In this document: one piece after another, positions 17,609 to 26,184 of the stretch
How the letters are laid out: every line of letters begins with the position of its first letter
Position numbering within the stretch: position 1 is the stretch's first letter
From: Acetivibrio cellulolyticus CD2
GTDB lineage: Bacteria > Bacillota > Clostridia > Acetivibrionales > Acetivibrionaceae
Assembly (NCBI RefSeq): GCF_000179595.2
Contig: NZ_JH556659.1
Location: forward strand, 415,016-479,015
Reading direction: 5' to 3'
Length of the DNA: 64,000 nucleotides
Program-made: the position numbers and the translations under genes
Notes under the pieces: generated by a model
What the model saw: only the letters and a program-made list of their open reading frames with translations
The model's database searches: none
Told to the model about the DNA's origin: nothing

Positions 17609-17621
17609 GGGAAATTAAAAA

Positions 17622-17650
17622 GCCTCGATTGAGTTAAACTCTTTCGAGGC
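17622..17650. terminator. Hairpin between two immunity-like genes
   Basis: GCCTCGA (17622-17628) pairs with TCGAGGC (17644-17650), and an inner GAGT/ACTC stem closes the loop. On the plus strand it is not followed by a clear T-run. On the minus strand it is followed by TTTTT, so it would work best as a minus-strand terminator, although no minus-strand gene is near. Confidence 0.45.
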
Positions 17651-17681
17651 CACCATTTTAAGAATAGAGGAGCAATCGAAA

Positions 17682-18002
17682 ATGAATGAAAGAATTTTTA
17701 TGAATGAATTAACTGAGCTTTTAAAAATGGTTAAAAATAAACCTGGAATGTACATAGGAAAAAAATCATTAACCCGTTTAAGAGCATTTTTAGATGGTTA
17801 TATATATGCAATGTATAGATTGAACGGCAATCAAGAGTATTTATGCTTTATCCCAGGATTCCAAGATTGGATTGCTGATAGGTATGAGATTAAATCTACA
17901 CATGGATGGAGTGAAATTATCAATTTTTTTTCACAAGATGAAGGGGAAGCATTTGACACATTTTATGAATTGCTTGATGAATACTTATCCGAAAAAGACT
18001 GA
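17682..18002 (+). CDS. Small acidic protein, likely immunity-type family
   Basis: A 106-aa soluble acidic protein. The segments KPGMYIGKKSLTRLRAFLDG, FIPGFQDWIADRY and a C-terminal EAFDTFYELLDEYL resemble proteins I recall being common next to rhs and other contact-toxin genes in Firmicutes, though I cannot assign a numbered immunity family. Start choice is uncertain: ATG 17682 has AGAGGAGC about 8 bp upstream, and a second ATG lies six codons later. Role by context: neutralisation of a lost or non-self toxin. Confidence 0.6.
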   Translation: MNERIFMNELTELLKMVKNKPGMYIGKKSLTRLRAFLDGYIYAMYRLNGNQEYLCFIPGFQDWIADRYEIKSTHGWSEIINFFSQDEGEAFDTFYELLDEYLSEKD

Positions 18003-18080
18003 ATAATCTTGGTTAGCCAATTTAATATGGTATAATAAGAGGGGATAAATAGTTTACTAAATCGTTATTGGAGTGTGATT

Positions 18081-18819
18081 ATGAAAAAAAGAATTATTTT
18101 TATTAGTGTTGTAGCCATTCTTATTAGTATTTTGTTTTTAGTCATAAAAATTGCAAGTATTAATTTAATAAATAATGCTGTAATTGTTATGGATACAAAA
18201 AGTAAATATACTAAAGATAAGAATTCATATCTTTATAATGAGCCTGTATTAAGAACTATATCAAGTCAAACAAACAATCGTGATAAGGATATTATCAGAT
18301 ATGATAAAGTAACTTTTTCGATTCCATGGAGTGACTTTACAAAAAAGAAAGAGTATGAAGGTTCTTTAGGTGTTTTTTCTGATAAGGAGTCTATATCTGT
18401 CTATAAGAAGAAAGAAAGCATAGAAAATATACTTAAAGAGACTGTTGATTCAAAGTCTATAGATGAATTTTTAAAGTTTGATAATGGTATTTTAAAAGAT
18501 GAGTATAAGCTACAAAAAAATATTTATGAGTAGCCCAGATAAAATTTCTTTTTCAAAATCTTACAAAGAAAATCTGTCTGAAAAAGTTTTTTTAACATTA
18601 AAAGATATGGAAATGGTAATGTATCTAACAAATAAAATTATCGAATTTAAAACAGAAAATATTAAAGGATTTCAGTATCAAGAAATTGTAGAGGGAAGAG
18701 TTTCATATAATATTGATTTTTACAATGATAAAGGTGATATGTATATTATGTTAATACATCGTAAAAAAATGAAACAGAGTGATATGGATTATATTTTGTC
18801 ATCTATTAAGATAGATTAG
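18081..18819 (+). pseudogene. Frameshifted membrane-anchored protein of the rhs island
   Basis: The first frame (18081-18533) encodes a membrane anchor (about residues 4-27) followed by a soluble domain, and ends at TAG just after KLQKNIYE. A second overlapping frame (to 18819) continues with SSPDKISFSKSYKENL to SSIKID and has no good ribosome-binding site. A single-base insertion in the A7 run at 18514-18520 would explain the break and fuse both into one protein of about 245 aa. It may be a true frameshift mutation or a sequencing error. The family is not recognised; immunity-like by context. Confidence 0.65.
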
Positions 18820-18984
18820 ATATAAAAAGATTATGATATATATTTGAAGCTTAATATTTTACTTGGTTATTTAGGTCTGTAAAGTGCCATAATTGACGAG
18901 TTTGTTTTGTTAGACTTATCAATTATTGCAATGAAATTTGACTTATTAATAAGCTTAGTAGTATGTTTTCAAAGGAGGGGTTTT

Positions 18985-19527
18985 TTGGATCCGTATATAG
19001 TACTGGGAATTGATCCTGATTCATCTGAAATTGAGGTGAAAAAAGCATATAGAATGCTTGCTTTAAAATATCATCCTGATAGGTGTCCAAAAGAATTAAG
19101 ACATAGCTATGAAGAAAAATTTAAGGAAATTACTGCTGCATATAAAAAAATAACTGAGAACAAGGATAATGCTTTCAGTAAAAAGGAAAGTATAAATATT
19201 GTTTTAGAGGAAGTTGAAGCCAAAGACAAAATTAGAAATTGGTTTGATAATAATTTACCAGTTTTGGGGGTTTGTTTAAAAATAGGTTTCTGGACAGCTC
19301 TTATTTTCATAGTAGCTGTTCGTGCTCTTTTAATTCTAGCGGAGTATTATTCATATTTTTATTCTATTATTGATATTTGTTTTTGGTCGGTGCCGGTTCT
19401 TATATTTATGTACTTATATTTGGTTTTAAGGCGAAATTATAATTTGATACCAATTTTGCTTTTTGCATTATTAACCTCAAGTATTTTTATAGGTATAATT
19501 GAATTTTTTGTAAATTTAAGACCTTAA
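18985..19527 (+). CDS. Membrane-bound J-domain (DnaJ-like) protein
   Basis: A 180-aa protein with an N-terminal J domain ([20 protein letters not shown], then [10 protein letters not shown] with the HPD motif) followed by three predicted membrane helices (about residues 90-115, 128-148 and 153-175). J domains stimulate Hsp70 ATPase; here the cofactor would be tethered to the membrane, with no zinc-finger or client-binding domains. The TTG at 18985 is chosen because AAAGGAGGGG (18971-18980) is directly upstream. The in-frame extension to 18907 lacks a ribosome-binding site. It lies within the rhs island, and its relation to the neighbours is unknown. Confidence 0.8.
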   Translation: MDPYIVLGIDPDSSEIEVKKAYRMLALKYHPDRCPKELRHSYEEKFKEITAAYKKITENKDNAFSKKESINIVLEEVEAKDKIRNWFDNNLPVLGVCLKIGFWTALIFIVAVRALLILAEYYSYFYSIIDICFWSVPVLIFMYLYLVLRRNYNLIPILLFALLTSSIFIGIIEFFVNLRP

Positions 19528-19548
19528 ATAACCTTTTAACCAACACAT

Positions 19549-19708
19549 ACGAATCACAGACCAGTAAACTGATGGGAATTACCTACGGAAAGGTTATGAA
19601 TATGACAGTTTATACAGGGTTACTGCCAAAAAGTATAACGATAGCGTAAGGTATAAGTATACACACGATGAAAATGTGGGCTATAAGGAAGATCTTGTAA
19701 ATGGTTAA
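19549..19708 (+). pseudogene. rhs/YD-repeat fragment
   Basis: The frame 19592-19708 encodes GYEYDSLYRVTAKKYNDSVR followed by YKYTHDENVGYKEDLVNG and a stop. This is recognisable YD-repeat sequence of an Rhs protein. Just upstream, another frame reads YESQTSKLMGITYGK, consistent with a preceding repeat shifted by one base. No start codon or ribosome-binding site is present. A second relic of the same toxin class as that at 15969. Confidence 0.7.
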
Positions 19709-19723
19709 ACTATAGATATAATT

Positions 19724-19960
19724 ATGATATGGCTGATAGACGATAGACTTGCAGTTGTAGAAGATTCAAAAGGTTACAGCACAAGCTTTGAGTTTGACTT
19801 AAACAACGCACTTGACCCTCATGGTTATGCAACAAAGAGGCTGCAAGATTACGCAAGTGGAGGCTGGGCAGGTGTAACATCTAATATTCCATCATTACCA
19901 TGGAAAAAAATCGGACCAATTGATAACCCAACATACATTGTAAATCCGTTTGAAGAATAA
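19724..19960 (+). CDS. Short open frame, possibly a toxin-tip remnant
   Basis: A 78-codon frame that begins 16 bp after the rhs fragment without a visible ribosome-binding site. The sequence (VEDSKGYSTSFEFDLNNALD, ending SLPWKKIGPIDNPTYIVNPFEE) is protein-like but has no motif that I recognise. It may be a separate small gene or the C-terminal end of a decayed toxin or secreted protein. A perfect palindrome follows 12 bp after its stop. Confidence 0.35.
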   Translation: MIWLIDDRLAVVEDSKGYSTSFEFDLNNALDPHGYATKRLQDYASGGWAGVTSNIPSLPWKKIGPIDNPTYIVNPFEE

Positions 19961-19971
19961 ATTCAAAAAAC

Positions 19972-20013
19972 ATGACACCAAGAGAATATATTAATATATT
20001 CTCTTGGTGTCAT
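19972..20013. repeat. Perfect 42-bp palindrome
   Basis: Positions 19972-19992 are the exact reverse complement of 19993-20013, giving 21-bp arms with no spacer. On the minus strand it is followed by a run of six T, so it could act as a terminator for minus-strand transcription. On the plus strand it is followed by AAAACTT. It lies 34 bp before the ATG of the next gene, so it could also act as an operator or recombination-generated cruciform. The perfect symmetry is unusual for a simple terminator. Confidence 0.9.
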
Positions 20014-20047
20014 AAAACTTATTATTGCGAGGAAAGGGGTTAACATA

Positions 20048-20689
20048 ATGAGAAAACGCTTATTGATATTTACAATCATACCATTACTTAGCGTGTTTTT
20101 ATTATTAGGAACAGTTATATATTTACATGTTACACACTGGAGTAATAAATATATTTTTGATAATACAGAAATAAAATTATCAGTTCAGGTTACAAATGTT
20201 GCTGGAGCATTTAGTGAAATAGAAAGAGAGGCAAAGAAATGGAGAAAGGATGCAATTCTGACTAATATTTTAATGTATTTTGATAATGCAGAATCTATAA
20301 GTAACCGCAAGGGGATAATTACGTATTCGTTCTACGCAAAAAATAAGAGTTTTCTCGGGAAACCCTTTGCTATATATTTTATTAAGGTAGATATGGAGAA
20401 ACAGGCAATTGTTGAGCGTACTTCCTTAGGTATAAAAAACTCTAGCTCAAAAAAACAAGTAAATATTAATAATGTTAATGTTGACATTACTAATATTTTC
20501 GATATTCTTGAAAAACAAGAAGGTAAAAACTTTATTGCTAACTATCCTAGTCCGAAGGTAATAATTTCATTAAAGGATAATGAGGCTGATTTTTTTATAG
20601 AATATCAAAATAACCAAAATAAAAGTAGGGACTTTTTCAAAGTAGATATTAAAAATGCAAAAGTAAGTGAGGTTAGAAAAGCTAAGTAA
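20048..20689 (+). CDS. Membrane-anchored protein of the rhs island, unknown family
   Basis: A 213-aa protein with a short basic N-terminus, one strong membrane helix (about residues 5-26) and a soluble exported or cytoplasmic domain rich in Asn and Lys. GGAAAGGGG precedes the ATG. No motif is recognised. Its architecture matches the other anchored proteins of this island (16283, 18081), and it could be an immunity protein acting at the membrane. Its end abuts an epimerase remnant. Confidence 0.6.
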   Translation: MRKRLLIFTIIPLLSVFLLLGTVIYLHVTHWSNKYIFDNTEIKLSVQVTNVAGAFSEIEREAKKWRKDAILTNILMYFDNAESISNRKGIITYSFYAKNKSFLGKPFAIYFIKVDMEKQAIVERTSLGIKNSSSKKQVNINNVNVDITNIFDILEKQEGKNFIANYPSPKVIISLKDNEADFFIEYQNNQNKSRDFFKVDIKNAKVSEVRKAK

Positions 20690-20690
20690 A

Positions 20691-20855
20691 TTATTCCATC
20701 TATCCAATAGGCTTCTGGACGAGGGCTATGAGGTTATTGGTTTGGATAATCTAAATTCCTATTACGAAGTCTCTCTAAAAGAGTTCAGACTAAACATACT
20801 ATGCAAAAGAGAAAAATTTAACTTCATAAAAGCCTCACTTGAGTCGAAAGAATTT
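20691..20855 (+). pseudogene. UDP-sugar epimerase (GalE/UDP-glucuronate epimerase type), N-terminal remnant
   Basis: The translation FHLSNRLLDEGYEVIGLDNL then NSYYEVSLKEFRLNIL and FNFIKASLE matches the start of NAD-dependent UDP-glucuronate 4-epimerases after the Rossmann GxxGxxG motif. The glycine motif itself and everything beyond about 55 residues are missing. There is no own start site, and a terminator hairpin follows closely. It is a relic, perhaps of a surface-polysaccharide gene disrupted when the island formed. Confidence 0.75.
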
Positions 20856-20903
20856 TCTTGTTTGCAAATACAATTAAAGATTTTGAATAAAATTCTGATA
20901 TTT

Positions 20904-20935
20904 CAGGGACTTGTTTCGACAAGTTCCTGTTTGTT
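20904..20935 (+). terminator. Hairpin terminator
   Basis: CAGGGACTTGT pairs with ACAAGTTCCTG around a TTCG loop (20904-20929, one G-T pair), followed by TTTGTT. It ends the transcription of the rhs island. Confidence 0.75.
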
Positions 20936-20994
20936 ACTTACCATGCCCTTAAAAAACAAATTTTGCTGAACGATGTATTCAGTAGGGTTAGCTT

Positions 20995-21021
20995 TTGCAT
21001 ATGATAGTTATGTAGTATAAT
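20995..21021 (+). promoter_or_regulatory. Possible promoter of the beta-helix protein gene
   Basis: TATAAT at 21016-21021 is a consensus -10. The best -35 options are TTGCAT at 20995 (15-bp spacing) or TTTTGC at 20993 (17-bp spacing), both weak. The start codon lies 63 bp downstream. Confidence 0.35.
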
Positions 21022-21083
21022 AAGTCTTATAAATAATTTGGTAATATTGATGATGTAGTGATTTATATTAGGGGAGATATATT

Positions 21084-22925
21084 ATGAGACTGGGAAGTTT
21101 TAAAATTGATCTAAACAGGAAGACTATCATAATATCATTGATAGTTTTAGTGACGTTGGCAGCTGTTTCAATTAGTCTGATGCTAATAAGGCGCAATGAA
21201 AAAGATGTTGCAAACAATAATAATGTACCTATAGCCACCTCGCCTAGGTATGCAAGCCCTACGCCTAACAATGTAAGCCCTACCCCTAATAATGAGGTTG
21301 TCGTAAATAATGCGAAGGAATTTGCAGATGCTCTAAAGCCGGATGTATTAGTTAAGCTGATGCCTGGGGACTACGACTTGAATAAACTTGCTGAAACTTT
21401 TTCGAATGAATATTTTAAAGACGGAAAAATAACAGGGATAAAGAATGTAACTATTGTGGGCTCAGGTGATACAACTTTGGATTTTATTACATATAATACT
21501 TATTTACCTGTACTGAATATTGATAATTGCGAAAATATAGTGATAAGAAATTTGAATATGGGTCATGACCCCAAAATAGGAAATGACGTGTGTGTAGGGT
21601 ATGTGGTGTTAGCGTCTAACAGCAAGAACATAACTTTTGATGGATGTATTTTATTCGGATGTGGTTTGAGGGGACTAAACCTAAATGCTGTTGATGGTTT
21701 GGAGTTTAAAAATTCAACTATAAAGGAATGTTCAAGTCAAACTATGTCTCTTAGCAATTCACGCAATCTGAAGTTTGAAGATTCCAAGTTTGTTAATAAC
21801 GGCGAAGGTGTAAGTACATTAAGTTGTCAAAATATTAAGATTTCAAATTGCAGTTTTGTTGGAGATGGGTATACTCCGAATATAGTTGATAGTGATTTTT
21901 CCGTATACCTTAGTGCTGAGGGTACTTTGTTTAGTGATCTTGGTGGATATGCCTCAAGGTATTTTGAAAGCTATGATGATGGGATTTCTAATGTAAGCCT
22001 TGAAAAAGTCTGGTTTTCAAATAAATTGTTTTATGATGAAAACTTAAAAATCTATAATAATTTTAAAGAGGCAATGGGAGATACTCTGAAAGCTGTCAAT
22101 ATACATGATGTAGGTGAAGGAAAACAAAAAGAGGAAGCATTATGGGAAGTTATACTGAAATTGGACAAAGAAGAAAAAACAATCTCTAAGGTTGATATTT
22201 CAAAAAACATAAAGAAGTTGTCCGGCAAAATTAATGAGATAAAAGATAGTTCACCTAAACAGTATATTTTTAAGTTGTTGTCAAAAGACAATAACTGCGT
22301 AATTGAAATTACGTTCAATAAATCAAATTTGGTCAATTTTTTAATGGACAAAAAAAGGAATGATTTTGAGGGCTTTTCTGAAAGTTCTATAAAATCAAGT
22401 CTGGTACCACCTTCTAAAATATTTGGTATGGATGTAGACTATCTAAGTGGTGCTGAAGCACTTGGAATTCTTGAAAAGCTTGTAGATGTAAAAAGGGAGG
22501 TGAATGACCCTGACTATGTAAATGGCGGAGACTTCCAGAAGTTTAATTATAAAGGTACGCAAGGTTATGGAGGAGAGTGCTGTCATTATATAGACCTGGA
22601 GCAAAAGTTGCCTCTGCTGGGGGATTTTATACACTATAGTAAAATAGGAACTTTCAAAGTAAGTTGTTCATCAGGAACGGTGTATTATATAAGTGGAGAG
22701 GAAGCTGAGCAGAAGTTGGAAAAGATAAGTGAAGATATCAAGCAGGCAGTTATTGATTATGCTAAGTCAGATGTAAATACATCAGGAAGATTTGATGAAG
22801 ATAAATCGGTATTTATTCTATTGGATATTGGAAAAGATAAAAAGGCTGTTGATGTGGAATTGTTTAATAATGAAGGTGTATGCGGAACAAAAAGGTATTA
22901 CCTTATGAAAAAGGAGAAGTATTGA
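21084..22925 (+). CDS. Membrane-anchored right-handed beta-helix surface protein
   Basis: A 613-aa protein with an N-terminal membrane anchor or uncleaved signal (about residues 14-34), a Thr/Pro/Asn-rich linker (about 45-70), and a beta-helix of short parallel repeats (about 110-260). The helix has the typical N-I-x-I-x-x-C/S-x-F pattern, for example CENIVIRNLNMG, SKNITFDGCILFG and CQNIKISNCSFVG. The C-terminal 300 residues are unrecognised. Beta-helix proteins of this type bind or cleave polysaccharide, or serve as surface structures; no catalytic residues can be assigned. GGGGAGAT precedes the ATG. It is monocistronic, about 100 bp ahead of the selenium cluster. Confidence 0.75.
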   Translation: MRLGSFKIDLNRKTIIISLIVLVTLAAVSISLMLIRRNEKDVANNNNVPIATSPRYASPTPNNVSPTPNNEVVVNNAKEFADALKPDVLVKLMPGDYDLNKLAETFSNEYFKDGKITGIKNVTIVGSGDTTLDFITYNTYLPVLNIDNCENIVIRNLNMGHDPKIGNDVCVGYVVLASNSKNITFDGCILFGCGLRGLNLNAVDGLEFKNSTIKECSSQTMSLSNSRNLKFEDSKFVNNGEGVSTLSCQNIKISNCSFVGDGYTPNIVDSDFSVYLSAEGTLFSDLGGYASRYFESYDDGISNVSLEKVWFSNKLFYDENLKIYNNFKEAMGDTLKAVNIHDVGEGKQKEEALWEVILKLDKEEKTISKVDISKNIKKLSGKINEIKDSSPKQYIFKLLSKDNNCVIEITFNKSNLVNFLMDKKRNDFEGFSESSIKSSLVPPSKIFGMDVDYLSGAEALGILEKLVDVKREVNDPDYVNGGDFQKFNYKGTQGYGGECCHYIDLEQKLPLLGDFIHYSKIGTFKVSCSSGTVYYISGEEAEQKLEKISEDIKQAVIDYAKSDVNTSGRFDEDKSVFILLDIGKDKKAVDVELFNNEGVCGTKRYYLMKKEKY

Positions 22926-23023
22926 GTAGTGTCCTCGGAAGAAAACTTTACTGATAGAAGTTGATTGTATACAGCGCAAATATTTGCGACACAAATAAAT
23001 AAAAATATATAAGGAGACAAGCA

Positions 23024-23359
23024 ATGAAAAAAGCAATTATAATTAACAGTGAAGTAATGGGTAAAGGCGATGATGCATTAGGAATCAGATTAATGGGAAA
23101 TTTCTTGAGGAAGCTTTGGGCAAGCAATGATAAGCCGGACATAATTGCCTTTTATAATTCAGGTGTAAAGTTGATGGGAGAAGGGTCGTCTGTTTTAGAT
23201 GCACTTACTGCCTTGCATGATCAGGGTGTGGAATTGGTTGCGTGTGGTACATGTATTGATTTTTATGACCTGGATAAGAAGATAAAAGTCGGCAGAAGAA
23301 CGGATATGGTTGAGATTGTATCAATTATGATGGAAGCAGAGAAAGTTGTAACTATTTAG
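23024..23359 (+). CDS. YedF-like selenium-metabolism protein (DsrE-fold, short form)
   Basis: A 111-aa protein beginning [20 protein letters not shown] and containing [10 protein letters not shown] and [14 protein letters not shown]. This matches the C-terminal DsrE-like half of YedF, a sulfurtransferase-like protein found next to selD. The N-terminal TusA-like (SirA) half of full-length YedF is absent. The CGTC pair (residues 74-77) is the likely redox or sulfur/selenium-carrying site. AAGGAGA precedes the ATG. It lies upstream of selD and selU, so a role in delivering reduced selenium is a reasonable inference. A terminator overlaps its stop codon. Confidence 0.8.
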   Translation: MKKAIIINSEVMGKGDDALGIRLMGNFLRKLWASNDKPDIIAFYNSGVKLMGEGSSVLDALTALHDQGVELVACGTCIDFYDLDKKIKVGRRTDMVEIVSIMMEAEKVVTI

Positions 23360-23371
23360 TTACAACTTTTT
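23342..23371 (+). terminator. Terminator overlapping the yedF-like stop codon
   Basis: AAAGTTGTAACT (23342-23353) pairs perfectly with AGTTACAACTTT (23358-23369) across a 4-nt loop and ends in a T-run. The TAG stop codon lies in the loop/stem, so the last codons form part of the terminator. It separates this gene from selD. Confidence 0.85.
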
Positions 23372-23561
23372 AAGAATCTTAGTAAATCCTTCGAAATCAA
23401 GTTTTGCTGCGGATATAGCAACTCTATATGGAGTAAAGTGGATTGTATTCCAAAATGTGTTTAGAGTTCAGATTCTATTTAGGAATGTTTTTTGGGACTT
23501 TAAATGTGTTATAATAAAATTCAAAAGCAAGAATTTAATCAAACAGATAAGGGATGTCATT

Positions 23562-24593
23562 ATGGAAAATATTAAGTTAACTGAATACAGCCATGGTGCC
23601 GGATGTGGCTGCAAAATCGCTCCAGCTGTTTTAGAATCAATATTAAAAACACAAAGGGATACTATCAGTTATCCTAAATTACTTGTTGGATATGGCAGCA
23701 AAGATGATGCTGCAGCCTATGATTTGGGGAATGGAACCTCAGTTTTGAGTACTACAGACTTTTTTATGCCGATTGTAGATGATCCATTTACTTTTGGAAG
23801 GATTGCTGCGACAAATGCCATTAGTGATATATATGCAATGGGCGGCAGGCCGCTTATGGCTATTTCGATATTGGGATGGCCTGTAAAAGTTCTTTCAGAA
23901 GAAATAGCAAGACTGGTTATAGATGGTGGGCGTTCTGTATGTGATGCAGCAGGTATTCCTCTTGCTGGAGGTCACTCAATTGATTCACCTGAGCCATTTT
24001 TTGGACTAGCCGTTACAGGTTTGGTTGATAATAAACAATTAAAACAAAACAATAAAGCTGTTCCGGGATGTGACATATTTATAACCAAGCCGCTTGGAAT
24101 AGGCATCCTGACAACTGCACAGAAGCGGAAGAAGATAGAAGCGGGACATATAGACCCCGCAATTGATGCAATGTGTACTCTTAATAAAATTGGTTCTGAG
24201 ATTTCAGCTTTAGAAGGAGTAGTTGCCTTAACCGATGTTACGGGATTCGGACTGATGGGACATTTAGGAGAGGTTTGCGAAGGCAGCGGTATTTCGGCTG
24301 AGGTTTATTATGACAGGATACCGTTACTGCCGAATACAAAAAAATATCTTGAAATGGGTTGTACTCCTGGTGGAACAACAAACAACTTTAAGAGCTACGG
24401 GCATACAATTTCTGAAATATCAGATGAGCAAAAGTATGTTTTATGTGATCCACAGACTTCAGGTGGACTGCTTGCAATTGTAAAAAAAGAAAGTGTTGCT
24501 GAGTTCTTGAAGCTAACAACTGCCCATGGATTATCACTTGAACCTATAGGTAAAACAATAGAACATGGTGATAAACTGGTCAAGGTTATATAG
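23562..24593 (+). CDS. selD: Selenide, water dikinase SelD
   Basis: SelD makes selenophosphate from selenide and ATP, the selenium donor for selenocysteine and 2-selenouridine. This 343-aa protein has the catalytic HGAGCGCK motif at residues 11-18 (C15, C17, K18). It is the cysteine form, not the selenocysteine form seen in some clostridia. Later motifs include the ATP-binding DDAAAYDLG and [11 protein letters not shown]. The ATG at 23562 fits the family start; the longer frame from 23457 has no matching N-terminus. It lies 15 bp before selU, so the pair is an operon directed at tRNA selenation, although selenoprotein synthesis elsewhere in the genome cannot be excluded. Confidence 0.95.
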   Translation: MENIKLTEYSHGAGCGCKIAPAVLESILKTQRDTISYPKLLVGYGSKDDAAAYDLGNGTSVLSTTDFFMPIVDDPFTFGRIAATNAISDIYAMGGRPLMAISILGWPVKVLSEEIARLVIDGGRSVCDAAGIPLAGGHSIDSPEPFFGLAVTGLVDNKQLKQNNKAVPGCDIFITKPLGIGILTTAQKRKKIEAGHIDPAIDAMCTLNKIGSEISALEGVVALTDVTGFGLMGHLGEVCEGSGISAEVYYDRIPLLPNTKKYLEMGCTPGGTTNNFKSYGHTISEISDEQKYVLCDPQTSGGLLAIVKKESVAEFLKLTTAHGLSLEPIGKTIEHGDKLVKVI

Positions 24594-24608
24594 ATGGATG
24601 TGTGAAAA

Positions 24609-25718
24609 ATGATTGATAAAACAAGCAGTGATTTTGAGCGGATTGTTATTGAAGGAATACCCCTAATAGATGTACGTGCTCCAATTGAGTATGAAAAAGG
24701 AGCATTTATAAATTCTGTAAATTTACCAATTATGGATGATGAGGAAAGACGCCTTGTTGGGATATGTTATAAGGAGAAGGGGAACGAAGAAGCGGTTAAA
24801 TTGGGACACAAATTAGTGTCTGGTGAAGTTAAACAAGCACGTATAGATGCCTGGAGTTCTTTTGTTGAAAAGAACCCTGACTGTATGCTTTATTGCTTCA
24901 GGGGAGGGCAGCGCTCAGCGATAAGTCAGGAGTGGCTATATGAAAGGACAGGAAAAGTAATAACCCGTCTTGAAGGTGGATATAAAGCTTTCCGTAACTA
25001 TTTGATTAATTCACTTGAACCATCTGAACAAAATGCAATACCTGTTTTGCTTGGAGGTTATACGGGTTCGAGTAAAACGAAATTATTGAAAATGCTAGAA
25101 AATTCGGTTGACCTTGAAGGGCTTGCAAATCATAGGGGTTCAACGTTTGGAAGATATATCACGCCTCAGCCTACGCAGATTGACTTTGAAAACAATCTGG
25201 CTTATGTAATGATACATCACAAACATAAGTCGTATAAGCATATTATACTGGAAGATGAAGGCTCCAATGTCGGTAGATGCTATATTCCGAAGCCTCTGCA
25301 TGGGTTTTTCAGCAGTGGGGATTATGTACTTATAGACCTCCCGGTTGAAGAACGTGTTCAAAACACTGTGAATGAGTATGTAGTCCAATCACAAGCTGAT
25401 TATGTTAAGACCTTTGGTGAAGAACAAGGATTAAAGGAGTGGTTTGGCTATATAAGCAGTAGTATAGAAAGGATAAAGAAAAGGCTCGGTGGCGATCGAT
25501 ACAAACTCATAATGGATTCATTTGAGCAGGCATTTAAAGAACAGATGACTTCAGGAAGTTATCACCATCACGAAGGCTGGATAGAATTGCTTCTAAAGGA
25601 ATACTATGATCCTATGTATTATCACCAGATACAAAACAGCACGAGGAAAATCTTATTCAGAGGAAACTATGAAGATACTTGGGAGTATTTGAAAACCCTT
25701 AATCAAATTAGGGTTTAA
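24609..25718 (+). CDS. mnmH: tRNA 2-selenouridine synthase SelU/MnmH
   Basis: SelU converts 2-thiouridine to 2-selenouridine at the wobble position of some tRNAs, via S-geranylation, using selenophosphate. This 369-aa protein has an N-terminal rhodanese domain with catalytic C96 in LYCFRGGQRSA and a P-loop at residues 149-157 (GGYTGSSKT), matching the two-domain family. The length is normal. It is the second gene of a selD-selU operon. A weak inverted repeat overlaps its stop (25693-25716) but is not followed by a T-run. Confidence 0.95.
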   Translation: MIDKTSSDFERIVIEGIPLIDVRAPIEYEKGAFINSVNLPIMDDEERRLVGICYKEKGNEEAVKLGHKLVSGEVKQARIDAWSSFVEKNPDCMLYCFRGGQRSAISQEWLYERTGKVITRLEGGYKAFRNYLINSLEPSEQNAIPVLLGGYTGSSKTKLLKMLENSVDLEGLANHRGSTFGRYITPQPTQIDFENNLAYVMIHHKHKSYKHIILEDEGSNVGRCYIPKPLHGFFSSGDYVLIDLPVEERVQNTVNEYVVQSQADYVKTFGEEQGLKEWFGYISSSIERIKKRLGGDRYKLIMDSFEQAFKEQMTSGSYHHHEGWIELLLKEYYDPMYYHQIQNSTRKILFRGNYEDTWEYLKTLNQIRV

Positions 25719-26184
25719 CAGGATAGAGTAAGGAATGCCGAAAATACAACTTTGGCAATAGTTTCACGATTTGGCCTTATTTTGATTCAATTTGGCCTTA
25801 GATGGATTTTTTGACAAGATAGGTTAGATTATAAGAGATAATGCCGAAATTAATGTGAATTAGAGTAATAATATAATCTAATTAGCGCTAATAACTAATA
25901 TTTGGCGAATTTGTGTAATTGGCCAAATTTAAAATATTTGTGATTCATATTATAATTATTGTGGTTGAATATGGTTTAAAATACTAAAGAACATTAAAAT
26001 AGCAGGTGCTATAAGGGGGTACAATGGCGTATGCCTTTGGTAAAACGGTTATTATAATTGCCGGTAATACTAATATGAGCGTAGGTCATTTGCTTTGTAA
26101 AGATTAAGTTTCATTTATTTATCCGTATAGTACTTTTAGCTATTATGTTGTATACAATATACAAAGAGTGAAAGAAGGGGTTGG
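25719..26184. other. Upstream region of the Ech operon with repeated TTTGGC words
   Basis: No gene is seen in this 466-bp AT-rich gap. The word TTTGGC recurs: at 25751; in two ATTTGGCCTTA copies at 25769 and 25790, spaced 21 bp apart; at 25901; and as an inverse GGCCAAAT near 25921-25928. The last two form an inverted repeat. TTGACA at 25811 may be a -35 box, but no clear -10 partner was found. The spacing of two helical turns suggests regulator binding sites for the hydrogenase operon. GAAGGGG before 26185 is the echA ribosome-binding site. Confidence 0.45.

Noticed and set aside
25980-26110. Possible riboswitch in the Ech leader
   Set aside because: Local pairing is weak, and I could not match the conserved cores of cyclic-di-GMP, molybdenum-cofactor or other classes that I know.
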